From assembly GCF_000239795.1 (NCBI RefSeq), contig NZ_CAFJ01000481.1, positions 1 through 32,912 of the forward strand: a stretch of DNA of 32,912 bases. The letters are read 5' to 3'. A model generated the notes under the pieces. The model searched no databases. It had not been told where the DNA came from and was given only the letters and a program-made list of their open reading frames with translations. Of the stretch, positions 16,055-25,123 are shown in pieces. Every line of letters starts with the position of its first letter. Positions within the stretch are counted from its first letter, which is position 1. The position numbers and the translations under genes are program-made. Origin of the DNA: Bradyrhizobium sp. STM 3809. Lineage in GTDB: Bacteria > Pseudomonadota > Alphaproteobacteria > Rhizobiales > Xanthobacteraceae.

Positions 16055-16690
16055 ATGTATCGCGTTCTGCTCGTCGATGACCATCCGGTCGTGATCACCG
16101 CCTGCCGCTCGCTGCTGAACGCGGCCGGCGTCGGTTCCCTGTCGGATGCCAACGACGCCGAGAGCGCCTATGCGGCTTTCGTCCGCGACAGGCCGGACGC
16201 GGCGGTCGTCGACCTTCGTCTCAAGGGCGACGATCTCGGCGGCATCAGGCTGATCGAGCGCATGCGATCCCACGACCCCCAAGCCAGGATCCTGGTGTTC
16301 AGCATGCTCAACGATCCGCGCATCGTCCGATTGGCGATCGATGCCGGCGCCAGCGGCTATCTGCTCAAGGACGCCCCGCCCCAGGAGCTGCCGAAGGCGC
16401 TGGAACAGGTCCGCGCCGGCAGCACCTACCTCGATCCGCAACTGGCGACCCGGATCGCCCTGCTGCGCGCCGATACCGACGGCCGAGCCGAGGCGGCGTT
16501 GACGCCGCGTGAACGGGAGGCGCTGGCGTTGCTCGCCCAAGCTAAATCCTATCAGGCCATCGCCGACCAGCTCGGGATCAGCTACAAGACGGTGATCAAT
16601 CTGACCTACCGTCTGCGACAGAAGCTCGGGGCCCGCAGCCTGCCGGACCTGGTGCGCCTTGCGGTGGAGATGTCGCGGCCGGGCGTGTGA
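16055..16690 (+). CDS. Orphan NarL/FixJ-family response regulator
   Basis: A 211-residue two-component regulator. The receiver domain (1-~120) has the acidic pair D8-D9, phospho-acceptor D53 in VVDLRLKG, S83 and K105 in YLLKDAPP, a complete active site. The C-terminal LuxR-type helix-turn-helix (~147-205) reads LTPREREALALLAQ followed by YQAIADQLGISYKTVINL. The ATG at 16055 gives the standard MYRVLLVDDHPVV start; the frame is open to 16013 without coding character. No histidine kinase is in the window. It lies between the receptor and lanmodulin-like genes and points away from the receptor, so it may control one or both; this is inferred from position only. Confidence 0.93.
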   Translation: MYRVLLVDDHPVVITACRSLLNAAGVGSLSDANDAESAYAAFVRDRPDAAVVDLRLKGDDLGGIRLIERMRSHDPQARILVFSMLNDPRIVRLAIDAGASGYLLKDAPPQELPKALEQVRAGSTYLDPQLATRIALLRADTDGRAEAALTPREREALALLAQAKSYQAIADQLGISYKTVINLTYRLRQKLGARSLPDLVRLAVEMSRPGV

Positions 16691-16739
16691 TCGGCCGACG
16701 TCGCCCGCTGAGCACCCGGCTCCGAGCTCATAGCTGAAA

Positions 16740-16769
16740 GGGCCCGCGACGCTCTCCCGCCGCGGGCCC
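16740..16769. terminator. Bidirectional terminator-like hairpin between regulator and lanmodulin-like gene
   Basis: GGGCCCGCG (16740-16748) pairs with CGCGGGCCC (16761-16769) around a 12-nt loop, between the convergent 3' ends of the response regulator and the EF-hand gene. A strong G+C stem with short T-containing flanks on both sides suits both genes. Confidence 0.6.
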
Positions 16770-16807
16770 TCATCGTCTCGTCGGCCGGTCCGATCCCGAG
16801 CCGCGCC

Positions 16808-17203
16808 CTATTTCAGCAGCTTGGCAACGGCCTTCAGCTCTTTCGAATCGAGCGTGCCGTCATTGTCCGGATCGGCGGCCTTGAAGCGGCCCTCGACCAG
16901 CGCGAGATACTCGTCCTTGGTCAGGGTGCCGTCATTGTCGGGATCAGCAGCCTTGAGGTCCTTGGCCGACACCCGGCCACGCAGCTCCTTGGCGTCGAGC
17001 GTGCCGTCGTGGTCGCGATCGAGCTTGTCGAACAGCGCGGCCGCGGCGGTGCGAACCTCGTTCATGTCGGCGGTGCCGTCCTTGTCGGGATCGATCGAGG
17101 TCAGCAGCTTGGAAGAGGCCGGAGCACTGGTCGCCAGCGTCGACGTGCCGACGATCGCGGCCATGCCGACGGCGGCCGCCGTCATCATCAGTTTCCAGTT
17201 CAT
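16808..17203 (-). CDS. lanM: Lanmodulin-like periplasmic four-EF-hand lanthanide-binding protein
   Basis: A 131-residue secreted protein: signal peptide 1-~27 (KLMMTAAAVGMAAIVGTSTL) and four EF loops at 38-49 (DPDKDGTADMNE), 62-73 (DRDHDGTLDAKE), 87-98 (DPDNDGTLTKDE) and 111-122 (DPDNDGTLDSKE). Proline at loop position 2 in three loops, loop spacings of 24, 25 and 24 residues, and the linkers FDKLD, ELRGRVS and FKAADPDNDG match Methylobacterium lanmodulin as I recall it; that protein is 133 residues and binds lanthanides at picomolar strength in the periplasm. Differences: Arg at position 2 of loop 2, Thr at position 9 of loop 3, and Asp rather than Asn at position 1 of loop 4. The ATG at 17203 follows AAAGGATC; a longer reading to 17278 would place a basic stretch before the signal peptide. 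A generic calmodulin-like calcium binder is the alternative, made unlikely by the prolines and spacing. Confidence 0.88.
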   Translation of the reverse strand: MNWKLMMTAAAVGMAAIVGTSTLATSAPASSKLLTSIDPDKDGTADMNEVRTAAAALFDKLDRDHDGTLDAKELRGRVSAKDLKAADPDNDGTLTKDEYLALVEGRFKAADPDNDGTLDSKELKAVAKLLK

Positions 17204-17744
17204 CGATTTGATCCTTTGTCTCCGCCGTCCGGTCGGGGCAGCGATGAAGCGTGCGGTCAACAACGTGCGCGTGCGCAACCGGTTTCGAGCTCAATGCGAC
17301 GCGCCCGGATTCACCTAGGTGAGAGGCTGTGATTTCGCAAGTGCAGAAACGACAGAACCGGGGCGATGCAGCAATGAGAACCTCGGTCCATGTCGACCGA
17401 GCTGACACACGAGGCAAGGGGCGCATCCAATTCTCGATTGGTGCGGCGATCGGCCACCCATGTTGCATCGCATGTTTCTCGCTCTGTGACCTCAATGTGT
17501 TCGCGGCCGCCACATTCGTCGCCGTGCTGAGATTCATTCGCGAATCGTGCGCCACAATGTCTCGGTCAAAACCTCCCGCTCGGCTTGCCAAAACATCCCT
17601 ATCGCCGCCGATACGCGCACTGCGTCGACAAATGCGGCAATCGACAACTCATCGATTCCCGACTGCGTCACCATTCGGCCGACACCGCCGCACGTTTTCG
17701 CCGTGCGCCCTCGTTAGCTCATCTGATCAGGGAGTGCTGGGACT
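17204..17744. promoter_or_regulatory. Long divergent regulatory region of the lanmodulin-like gene, with two inverted repeats
   Basis: The 541 bp between the lanmodulin-like gene and the divergent outer-membrane gene show no convincing gene. A perfect 12-bp palindrome TCACCTAGGTGA lies at 17311-17322, about 108 bp upstream of the lanmodulin-like start. A 7-bp inverted repeat CTCGGTC-(6 nt)-GACCGAG lies at 17382-17401. Both could be regulator sites. Open frames here (for example from 17329) lack coding character and a good start. Confidence 0.5.
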
Positions 17745-18641
17745 ATGCTGTCGGCGGATCAGACATGGGCGCGCTGTGCGAGGCGATGGAGCAGCGCAAT
17801 CGCCGCCGCCGCGCTGCTGTCTCCATTCGCCGTCGTCGCCGAGGAAATCCAGGGCAACGATCCCGCCTCGCCCGGACACTTCCAGGTCGAGCAACGCTTC
17901 GGCTATCTCACGACGTTCAATCCGCAGCAGCAGAACGGCGGCCGCCGCGTGCCGCAGCGCGCGGTCACCGGCGAGACCGAGATCGGCTACTCGCCGACCG
18001 AATGGTACGAGATCGCGCTGACCTCGCCCTATGCCTTCGCCCGCACCAACGTGCCGATGGCGCTGGGCAACGTCATGGACAACGGCGTGCCCGGCTACTC
18101 ATTCCAATCCGGCGGCGTCACCATTCGCCAGACCTTCATCCAGGGTGACCGGCTCGAGCGCACGGTGTTCCTGGGCCTGGTCTCGCGCACCATCCTGGCG
18201 CCGCAGGGCGGACTGACGCCGGATCTGTGGGTGGCCAACAAGGCCGGCGCCGGGCAGCCCGGCGCGCCGCGCTTCGTGCAGGAAGCCATGCCGCGCGTGG
18301 CGCAGATGTTCACACCCATCGTCGGCGTCAACCTGCCCGACGACTATCAACTGATCTTCAACGCCAACATGACGCTCGGCATCGATGGCGCGGGCTCGGC
18401 CTTCGAGCCGTCGATCCGCTTCGTCAAGCGCCTGAGCGACCGCTGGACCGTCGGCATCGAGCACTTCGCCAATCTCGGCCCGATCGGCCACGTCCTGCCT
18501 TGGCATCAGCAGATGCAGACGCTCTACGCCGTCGCCGACACGAAGTTCAAGGGCTTCGAACTCAGCTTCGGCGTCGGCTACGGACTGACCAACGCCTCGC
18601 GCGGGCTCGCGATCAAGACCAGCATCGGCAAGGACTTCTGA
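17745..18641 (+). CDS. Putative outer-membrane beta-barrel protein of unknown function
   Basis: A 298-residue protein with a signal peptide (about 1-32, hydrophobic SAIAAAALLSPFAVVA, cut before EEIQG). The remainder alternates polar and hydrophobic residues as beta-barrels do and ends in Phe (GKDF), the typical last residue of outer-membrane proteins. Segments such as FQVEQRFGYLTTFNPQQQNG and GETEIGYSPTEWYEIALTSP resemble transport-type barrels of uncharacterised proteobacterial families; I cannot assign a substrate. The ATG at 17745 follows GGGAG. It is divergent from the lanmodulin-like gene and 48 bp upstream of a small secreted protein, probably its operon partner. Confidence 0.75.
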   Translation: MLSADQTWARCARRWSSAIAAAALLSPFAVVAEEIQGNDPASPGHFQVEQRFGYLTTFNPQQQNGGRRVPQRAVTGETEIGYSPTEWYEIALTSPYAFARTNVPMALGNVMDNGVPGYSFQSGGVTIRQTFIQGDRLERTVFLGLVSRTILAPQGGLTPDLWVANKAGAGQPGAPRFVQEAMPRVAQMFTPIVGVNLPDDYQLIFNANMTLGIDGAGSAFEPSIRFVKRLSDRWTVGIEHFANLGPIGHVLPWHQQMQTLYAVADTKFKGFELSFGVGYGLTNASRGLAIKTSIGKDF

Positions 18642-18689
18642 TCCGCGCTCCGCCCCTTCCTACGTTCTCACACCAAAAGGACTCTCGTC

Positions 18690-19031
18690 ATGCGTCGTCT
18701 CGTCTCCGCCTGTGCGCTTCTCCTGCTGGCCGGCTCCGCCGCGTCAGGCGAGGACGGTCCGCGCTTTCTCAACCGTACCGGGCAGACCATCGTGAAAATG
18801 TACCTGGCTGCGGCGGGCACCAGGAACTGGGGCGCCGACCAGTGCAAGAACGACGACGAGGGCGAGGTCGACCACAACGAGCGCATGACCCTGGTCGGCG
18901 TCAAATCGGGCCGCTACGACATCAAGCTGTCAGAAAAGGGCGGCCGCACCTGCGTCGCCAAGAACATCGAGCTCAAGGAAGGCGCGCAATTCGTCGTACG
19001 CGATACCGATCTGACGGACTGCTCCAAATAG
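18690..19031 (+). CDS. Small secreted protein of unknown function with an acidic segment
   Basis: A 113-residue protein with a clear signal peptide (MRRLVSACALLLLAGSAAS, cut near SGE). The mature domain of ~93 residues carries NRTGQTIVKMYLAAAGTRNWGADQ, an acidic stretch NDDEGEVDHNE, and three cysteines (in DQCKN, RTCVAK and TDCSK) that could form a disulphide. The opening 'N.TG..I..MY' and 'NWG.D' pattern recurs in small secreted proteins of rhizobia as I recall them, but no function is known to me. An AAGGACTC ribosome site precedes the ATG. Its place next to the barrel gene and the lanmodulin-like gene raises a possible periplasmic metal role, which is speculative. Confidence 0.75.
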   Translation: MRRLVSACALLLLAGSAASGEDGPRFLNRTGQTIVKMYLAAAGTRNWGADQCKNDDEGEVDHNERMTLVGVKSGRYDIKLSEKGGRTCVAKNIELKEGAQFVVRDTDLTDCSK

Positions 19032-19061
19032 AGTGCCGCGATCACCGTTGGCTACGGTCAG

Positions 19062-19076
19062 GCCGGCAATGCCGGC
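19062..19076. terminator. Short hairpin between convergent genes
   Basis: GCCGGC-AAT-GCCGGC lies between the 3' ends of the small secreted protein gene and tonB. It may be a weak bidirectional terminator; no T tract follows. Confidence 0.3.
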
Positions 19077-19083
19077 TGCCCGC

Positions 19084-19985
19084 TCATTGCGGCCGGACGC
19101 GAATCGGGATCGCCAGCGAGATCTGGGACTGGGTCATCGCGGGCGGGAACGGCGGAAAGGGCTGGGCGCGATCGACCAGCTCGAGTGCGGCCCGGTCCAC
19201 GGTCGGAGACCCCGAGCTCGAGGCGATCCGCCGCGAGACGAGCCGCCCGTTGCGCGCGATGACGGCGCTCACGCTCACCGTTCCCCCCTCTTTGCTCCCG
19301 CTTGAAATCGTGTTGTAGCGCCGGAAATGGGCAATGAACTCACTGTTCCAGCTGGCCCTGCCCTCCCTTGCACCGTCGCTGTCGGCGCCCGCGTTCGGCG
19401 CAGCGGCCACGCGCGCGGGGCGGCTAGGCGGCGCCGCGACCGGCTTGGGCGCCGCTGGCTTTCTCTCGGCCGCCTTGGTGTCCTTCCTCTCCAGCGGCTT
19501 GCGCTCGACGTGCTCCGGCGCGGGAGCGGGCTTCGGCTCCGGGCTCGCTTCGATCGGTTTGGGCGGCGGTGGCGGCGGCAGCACGACGTCGTCGGCGCGC
19601 GGCGGCTCGGGAGCGAGCGCAACCTGCGGCGTCGGGTCGGGCTGCGCCATCACCTGCGGCTCGGGATCAGGCTGGGCCTGCGGCACCGGCTCTGCGACGG
19701 CCTCGCGCGCGACCGGCTCTTCCTTGGCGAGCTCCTCCTTCGGCTGTGGCGGGGCCGGCTCGGCCTGCGGTGCCTCCTGGACCGTCGGCGCGGGCTCGCT
19801 CACGACAGCCGGCGTGAACACGACATCAAAGGCGTCGGCCTGCGCGCGTCCGTCTGGCACCGGCCGCAGCAGCAGATAGCCCGCGACGAGCCCGACATGC
19901 AGCACTGCCACCGAGATCGCGGCCGTGGTCCACAGCGTCCGCTCGCGGCGTTCCTCATGGTCGAAAGGATCGAGCGTCAGGACGC

Positions 19986-19989
<4 letters not shown>
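19084..19989 (-). CDS. tonB: TonB energy-transducing protein
   Basis: A 301-residue TonB: cytoplasmic N-terminus, one membrane anchor (about 20-42, LWTTAAISVAVLHVGLVAGYLLL), a long periplasmic Pro/Glu/Lys-rich spacer (about 60-205, with PPPPPPKP and repeated EP/KP), and a C-terminal domain from about 215 (WNSEFIAHFRRYN, GTVSVSAVIARNGRLVS, SSGSPTVDRAALELVDRAQPFPPFP) that contacts receptor TonB boxes. The start is a GTG at 19989 overlapping the exbD stop by 4 nt (GTGA), so translation is coupled. It probably powers the TonB-dependent receptor encoded 4 kb away, though one TonB often serves several receptors. Confidence 0.94.
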
Positions 19990-20411
<422 letters not shown>

Positions 20412-20414
20412 GGC

Positions 20415-21191
<777 letters not shown>

Positions 21192-21572
21192 GGCCGTACT
21201 CCCTCGATGGCCCCGTGCTTGGTGATCGCGATGCCGGCGCGGATCGCATCGCGCGGCGCCGGATCGGAGTGAGGCCTTGTTGTTTCGCGCCGTTGAGGCG
21301 AAGTCGCGGCGAAGAGCGCGACAATCCCGACGCCAAAGAGTGCCGCCTGTCCTGCTCGGCTTCAAGGCGCTTGCGGCGTGGAAGTTGTCCCATGCGGCCC
21401 GGGAAAAATTCCCGAATGGAACGGGGGCAAGCGCGTGCCGCGTGACGCTCGCGCATCTTCGACTTCGCTCCCGCTCAATCCCGTCCGGTCGGCGCTCGCA
21501 GCAGGAGGATGGGCCGGCAGCCGAGCTCAGTTGCGCGGCTCACCATGTGTGATTCGATGTATGATCGCGGAC
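21192..21572. promoter_or_regulatory. Divergent region upstream of exbB-exbD-tonB
   Basis: About 380 bp with no recognised gene between exbB and the TPR gene. An inverted repeat CGGGAA-AAA-TTCCCG lies at 21400-21414 in otherwise G+C-rich DNA and could be a regulator site. I saw no clear Fur- or Irr-type box. Confidence 0.35.
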
Positions 21573-22388
21573 ATGAGCGAAACCACCGAAGACATCGCGC
21601 GCCGGGCGGCGGCCGCTTTCAACGCAGGACGCGCCGCAGAGGCGCGACGGCTGTGCGAAACGGGCTTGAGACAAAGCCCGGACGACGCGATCTTGAGCCA
21701 TCTGCTTGCAGCAGTGCTGTTCGCGGTCGAGGACACCGCCGCCGCACGGTTGCACATCGAGACCAGCGTGTCCCGCCGGCCGGACCATGCCGCAGCCCGG
21801 CTGCTTGCCGCGCGCATCGCGCGGGTGGCGAAGGATTTCGAACCCGCGCTCGCCCATGTCGATCGCGCCATCGCGCTGTCGCCGCACCGCGAGGCCTTCA
21901 TCGAAAAGGCACGCATCCTCGATCAGGCGGGCATGGCGCCCCAGGCGCTGGCCGCGTGGCAGGCGATCCTCAAGGTCATGCCGGCGCACGAGGAGGCGCT
22001 CGCGCGGCTCGGACGCCTGTCCTGGGAGACCGGCGATCTCGATGCGGCGCGGGACGTCCTCGAGCGCGCCGCCGGCCCGGCCGCGCCCGCCTCGGTCTGG
22101 TTCGATCTCGGGCTGGTACGGCAGGACGCTTCGGATCTCGCTGGAGCTGCCGCAGCCTATCGCCGCGCATTGGCGGTCAAGCCGGATCACGCCGAAGCGG
22201 CGCTCAATCTCGGGACCGTGCTGCAGGAGAGCGGCGAGCCCGACGCGGCCATGCAGGCCTACGCCAATGCCTACCGGCTTCGCCCCCAGATGTTCGGGGC
22301 GATCGCCATGGCGCTCACCTCTGCGCCGCATGGCAGACTTTGGATCGACCCTGCCGCATTGAAGCGCGCCCTCGGCTCAGCCTTGTAG
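21573..22388 (+). CDS. Tetratricopeptide (TPR) repeat protein
   Basis: A 271-residue protein made of about six TPR-like helical pairs (for example AAAAFNAGRAAEARRLCETGLRQ, PALAHVDRAIALSP, and LAGAAAAYRRALAVKPDHAEAALNLG). No signal peptide or membrane segment is seen, so it is probably a cytoplasmic scaffold for protein contacts. The start is uncertain: ATG 21573 gives the cleaner N-terminus, but the ribosome site is weak and an in-frame ATG at 21561 also exists. Its 3' end overlaps that of the DUF6065 gene on the other strand by 12 bp. Confidence 0.82.
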   Translation: MSETTEDIARRAAAAFNAGRAAEARRLCETGLRQSPDDAILSHLLAAVLFAVEDTAAARLHIETSVSRRPDHAAARLLAARIARVAKDFEPALAHVDRAIALSPHREAFIEKARILDQAGMAPQALAAWQAILKVMPAHEEALARLGRLSWETGDLDAARDVLERAAGPAAPASVWFDLGLVRQDASDLAGAAAAYRRALAVKPDHAEAALNLGTVLQESGEPDAAMQAYANAYRLRPQMFGAIAMALTSAPHGRLWIDPAALKRALGSAL

Positions 22389-23090
22389 GCGGCCGCGGCG
22401 CGCGCGAAATCTCTTGCGGTACACGTTGGGTGTGGCGAGCACCTCGGCCACCGTCGCGGCGTAGGTCTCGCGCTGCGCATCGTCGAGCGTCTCGAACACC
22501 AGCTGTGGCGGCTCGCGCAAGACGGCGAAGCACTGCGCAACCGGCGTTCCCTTGGGCAGGACGCCGGTGAAATCCGGATCCAGCCAGAGCGCTGGAAAAT
22601 TGATGCCGCCGTCGTGGAAGCGATCGGCATCGACGAGGCCCGACAGGGTCCGGAATGGCAAGTCCTCGCGATTGACCGGATGCGTCGCGAACAGCGACCA
22701 GCCGGCGTCGCACTCGATCGTCCAGAAGGAATTGAACTTGATGGCCGCCTGCTGATCCGACGCGAACGGCGCGCCGGCCAATTGCGCCGCGACATGAAAG
22801 CTCAGGGGCGCACGAGGATGTCCCTTGGTCACGGGCGCCGGAATGTCCCATTCCCAGGCGAATGCGCCGTGCTCGACGCTGATGTCGCAGGGCAGCAGAA
22901 TCATGACGCCGTAGGCCATCGCATCGACGAAGGGCGGACACTGCTTGACGGTTCGGATGTCGCGTCCGTGAATCTCCGAATGCGCCGAAGCAGGCATCTG
23001 CCGCAACCAATCGGGCAGCACGGTTCTGGCCCGCACCGGCCGCGGCAGGTGATCCACAAGGGCGGGATCACAGCGAAAGGTCATGCGCAT
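22377..23090 (-). CDS. DUF6065 family protein
   Basis: A 237-residue protein of unknown function. The sequence (VKQCPPFVDAMAYGVMILLPCD, KFNSFWTIECDAGWSLFATHPVN, DLPFRTLSGLVDADRF, FPALWLDPDF and VLPKGTPVAQCF) matches the DUF6065 family as I recall it. It is rich in Trp, Pro and aromatic residues, with no signal peptide. I place the start at ATG 23090 (MRMTFR) after a GGAAA site; the reading to 23165 would need a TTG and adds poorly conserved sequence, and ATG 23084 is also possible. It converges on and overlaps the TPR gene. Confidence 0.78.
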   Translation of the reverse strand: MRMTFRCDPALVDHLPRPVRARTVLPDWLRQMPASAHSEIHGRDIRTVKQCPPFVDAMAYGVMILLPCDISVEHGAFAWEWDIPAPVTKGHPRAPLSFHVAAQLAGAPFASDQQAAIKFNSFWTIECDAGWSLFATHPVNREDLPFRTLSGLVDADRFHDGGINFPALWLDPDFTGVLPKGTPVAQCFAVLREPPQLVFETLDDAQRETYAATVAEVLATPNVYRKRFRARRGRLQG

Positions 23091-23181
23091 CGCTATTTCC
23101 AGTGGCTCGAACCAAGTCTCATCGGGGTGACGAGCAGCGCGATCCGAACGCGCATGATCAGACAAGTCAACGAAAAAGAAG

Positions 23182-23205
23182 AAGGCCGGGATTGCTCCCG
23201 GCCTT
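23182..23205 (-). terminator. Strong rho-independent terminator of the glp operon
   Basis: A 10-bp perfect stem (AAGGCCGGGA / TCCCGGCCTT) with a 4-nt loop is followed on the minus strand by CTTCTTTTTCG, a good T-rich tract. It sits 55 bp after the glpV stop. Confidence 0.85.
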
Positions 23206-23259
23206 CCAAGCTTCCGACGGACGAACCGACCTGTCGCCGGTCCGCCGCAGGAGCGGCTG

Positions 23260-25053
23260 TTACTTCGCCTCGGCGCGCTTCGGGGGCGACGCCGGCCACG
23301 ACTTGATCAGCGTGTCGTAGTCGACCGTCTCACCCTTCGGCTTCTCGTTCGCAAGCTTGCGCTGCGGAGCGATGTTGCCGTCCTTGGCCGACTTGTTGAA
23401 CCAGTACTCGGCCGATTCCTTCTTGTTCAGCTTCGGACCGCAGTCGCCCTGCACCTTGGACTTCTCGAGACGCTCGAGGACGGAGTCCTGAGCGGCGGCG
23501 AGCGCATCCATCGCGGCCTGCGGCGTCTTCGCACCCGACGACGCATCGCCGATGTTCTGCCACCACAGCTGAGCGAGCTTCGGATAGTCGGGCACGTTGT
23601 TGCCGGTCGGGGTCCACTGCACGCGGGCGGGCGAGCGGTAGAACTCGATCAGACCGCCGAGCTTCGGAGCACGCTCGGTGAACGACTTGTCCCAGATGTC
23701 CGATTCACGGATGAAGGTCAGACCGACATGGCTCTTCTTCAGGCTGACCGTCTTGGAGACGATGAACTGCAGATAGAGCCAGGCGGCCTTGCGGCGATCG
23801 ACCGGCGTGGACTTCAGCAGCGTCGCCGATCCCACGTCCTGATAGCCGAGCTTCATGCCTTCCTTCCAGTAGGAGCCGTGCGGCGACGGAGCCATGCGCC
23901 ACTTCGGCGTACCGTCGGCGTTCATCACCGGCAGGCCGGGCTTGACCATGTCGGCGGTGAAGGCGGTGTACCAGAAGATCTGCTGGGCGATGTTGCCCTG
24001 CGACGGCACCGGACCGGATTCGGAGAAGGTCATGCCCTGGGCCTGCGGCGGAGCATACTTCTTCATCCAGTCGAGATATTTGACGATCGAATAGACCGCC
24101 GCCGGGCCGTTGGTGTCGCCACCGCGCTCGACCGACGAGCCGACCGGACGGCAGCCTTCCATGCGGATGCCCCATTCGTCGACCGGCAGGCCGTTCGGAA
24201 TGCCCTTGTCGCCGTTGCCGGCCATCGACAGCCAGGCGTCGGTGAAGCGCCAGCCGAGCGAGGGATCCTTCTTGCCGTAGTCCATGTGGCCATAGACGCG
24301 GACGCCGTTGATCTCCTTCACGTCGTTGGTGAAGAAGTCGGCGATGTCCTCGTAGGCCGACCAGTTCACCGGCACGCCCAGATCATAGCCGTACTTGGCC
24401 TTGAACTTGGCCTTGTATTCCGGGTTGGTGAACCAGTCGTAGCGGAACCAATAGAGGTTGGCGAACTGCTGGTCGGGCAGCTGATACAAATGACCGTTGG
24501 GCGCGGTGGTGAAGGACTTGCCGATGAAGTCGTTGATGTCCAGATACGGATCGGTGACGTCCTTGGCGTCCTTCGCCATCCAGTCCGTCAGGTCGACGGC
24601 CTGGCCGTAGCGGAAATGGGTGCCGATGAAGTCGGAGTCGTTGATCCAGCCGTCGTAGACGTTCTTGCCCGACTGCATCTGGGTCTGGATCTTTTCGACG
24701 ACGTCACCTTCCTGGATGATGTCGTGCTTGATCTTGATGCCGGTGATCTCCTCGAACGCCTTCGCCAGCGTCTTCGACTCGTATTCGTGAGTCGTCAGCG
24801 TCTCGGAGACGACGTTGATCTCCATGCCCTTGAAGGGTTCAGCGGCCTTGATGAACCACTGCATCTCCTTCAACTGGTCGTCCTTTGACAAGGTCGACGG
24901 CTGGAATTCGCTGTCGATCCACTTCTTCGCGGCGGCCTCGTCGGCCTTCGCAACGGACATGGTCATGCTCGCGGCGAGCAGCGCCGCGGCGCTGGTCATC
25001 GCGAGATAGCTGGCCTTGGTCAGGTGATGCTTCCTACGCTTTAAGTGTCGCAT
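23260..25053 (-). CDS. glpV: Glycerol ABC transporter periplasmic binding protein GlpV
   Basis: A 597-residue solute-binding protein, large for the class, with a signal peptide (1-~36, AMTSAAALLAASMTMSVAKA). The mature protein begins DEAAAKKWIDSEFQPS and carries binding-protein features such as EINVVSETLTTHEYESKTLA, AFEEITGIKI, YDGWINDSDFIG and PNGHLYQLPDQQFANLYWF. The near-perfect AAGGAGG ribosome site before ATG 25053 fixes the start and suggests strong translation. Last gene of the operon and next to glpU, as in the glpSTPQUV glycerol transporter of Rhizobium leguminosarum. It should bind glycerol in the periplasm and deliver it to GlpP/GlpQ. Confidence 0.93.
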   Translation of the reverse strand: MRHLKRRKHHLTKASYLAMTSAAALLAASMTMSVAKADEAAAKKWIDSEFQPSTLSKDDQLKEMQWFIKAAEPFKGMEINVVSETLTTHEYESKTLAKAFEEITGIKIKHDIIQEGDVVEKIQTQMQSGKNVYDGWINDSDFIGTHFRYGQAVDLTDWMAKDAKDVTDPYLDINDFIGKSFTTAPNGHLYQLPDQQFANLYWFRYDWFTNPEYKAKFKAKYGYDLGVPVNWSAYEDIADFFTNDVKEINGVRVYGHMDYGKKDPSLGWRFTDAWLSMAGNGDKGIPNGLPVDEWGIRMEGCRPVGSSVERGGDTNGPAAVYSIVKYLDWMKKYAPPQAQGMTFSESGPVPSQGNIAQQIFWYTAFTADMVKPGLPVMNADGTPKWRMAPSPHGSYWKEGMKLGYQDVGSATLLKSTPVDRRKAAWLYLQFIVSKTVSLKKSHVGLTFIRESDIWDKSFTERAPKLGGLIEFYRSPARVQWTPTGNNVPDYPKLAQLWWQNIGDASSGAKTPQAAMDALAAAQDSVLERLEKSKVQGDCGPKLNKKESAEYWFNKSAKDGNIAPQRKLANEKPKGETVDYDTLIKSWPASPPKRAEAK

Positions 25054-25123
25054 GCTTTCCTCCTTGAGCGACAGACGTATTCCAGGTCCGGGTTGCCCCC
25101 GGATCTGCCCCTTTTCCCCTGCG

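Noticed and set aside
17329..18021. 230-codon plus frame covering the lanM upstream region
   Set aside because: It has no family features and runs out of frame into the barrel gene, whose signal peptide and ribosome site are convincing. I treat 17204-17744 as non-coding.
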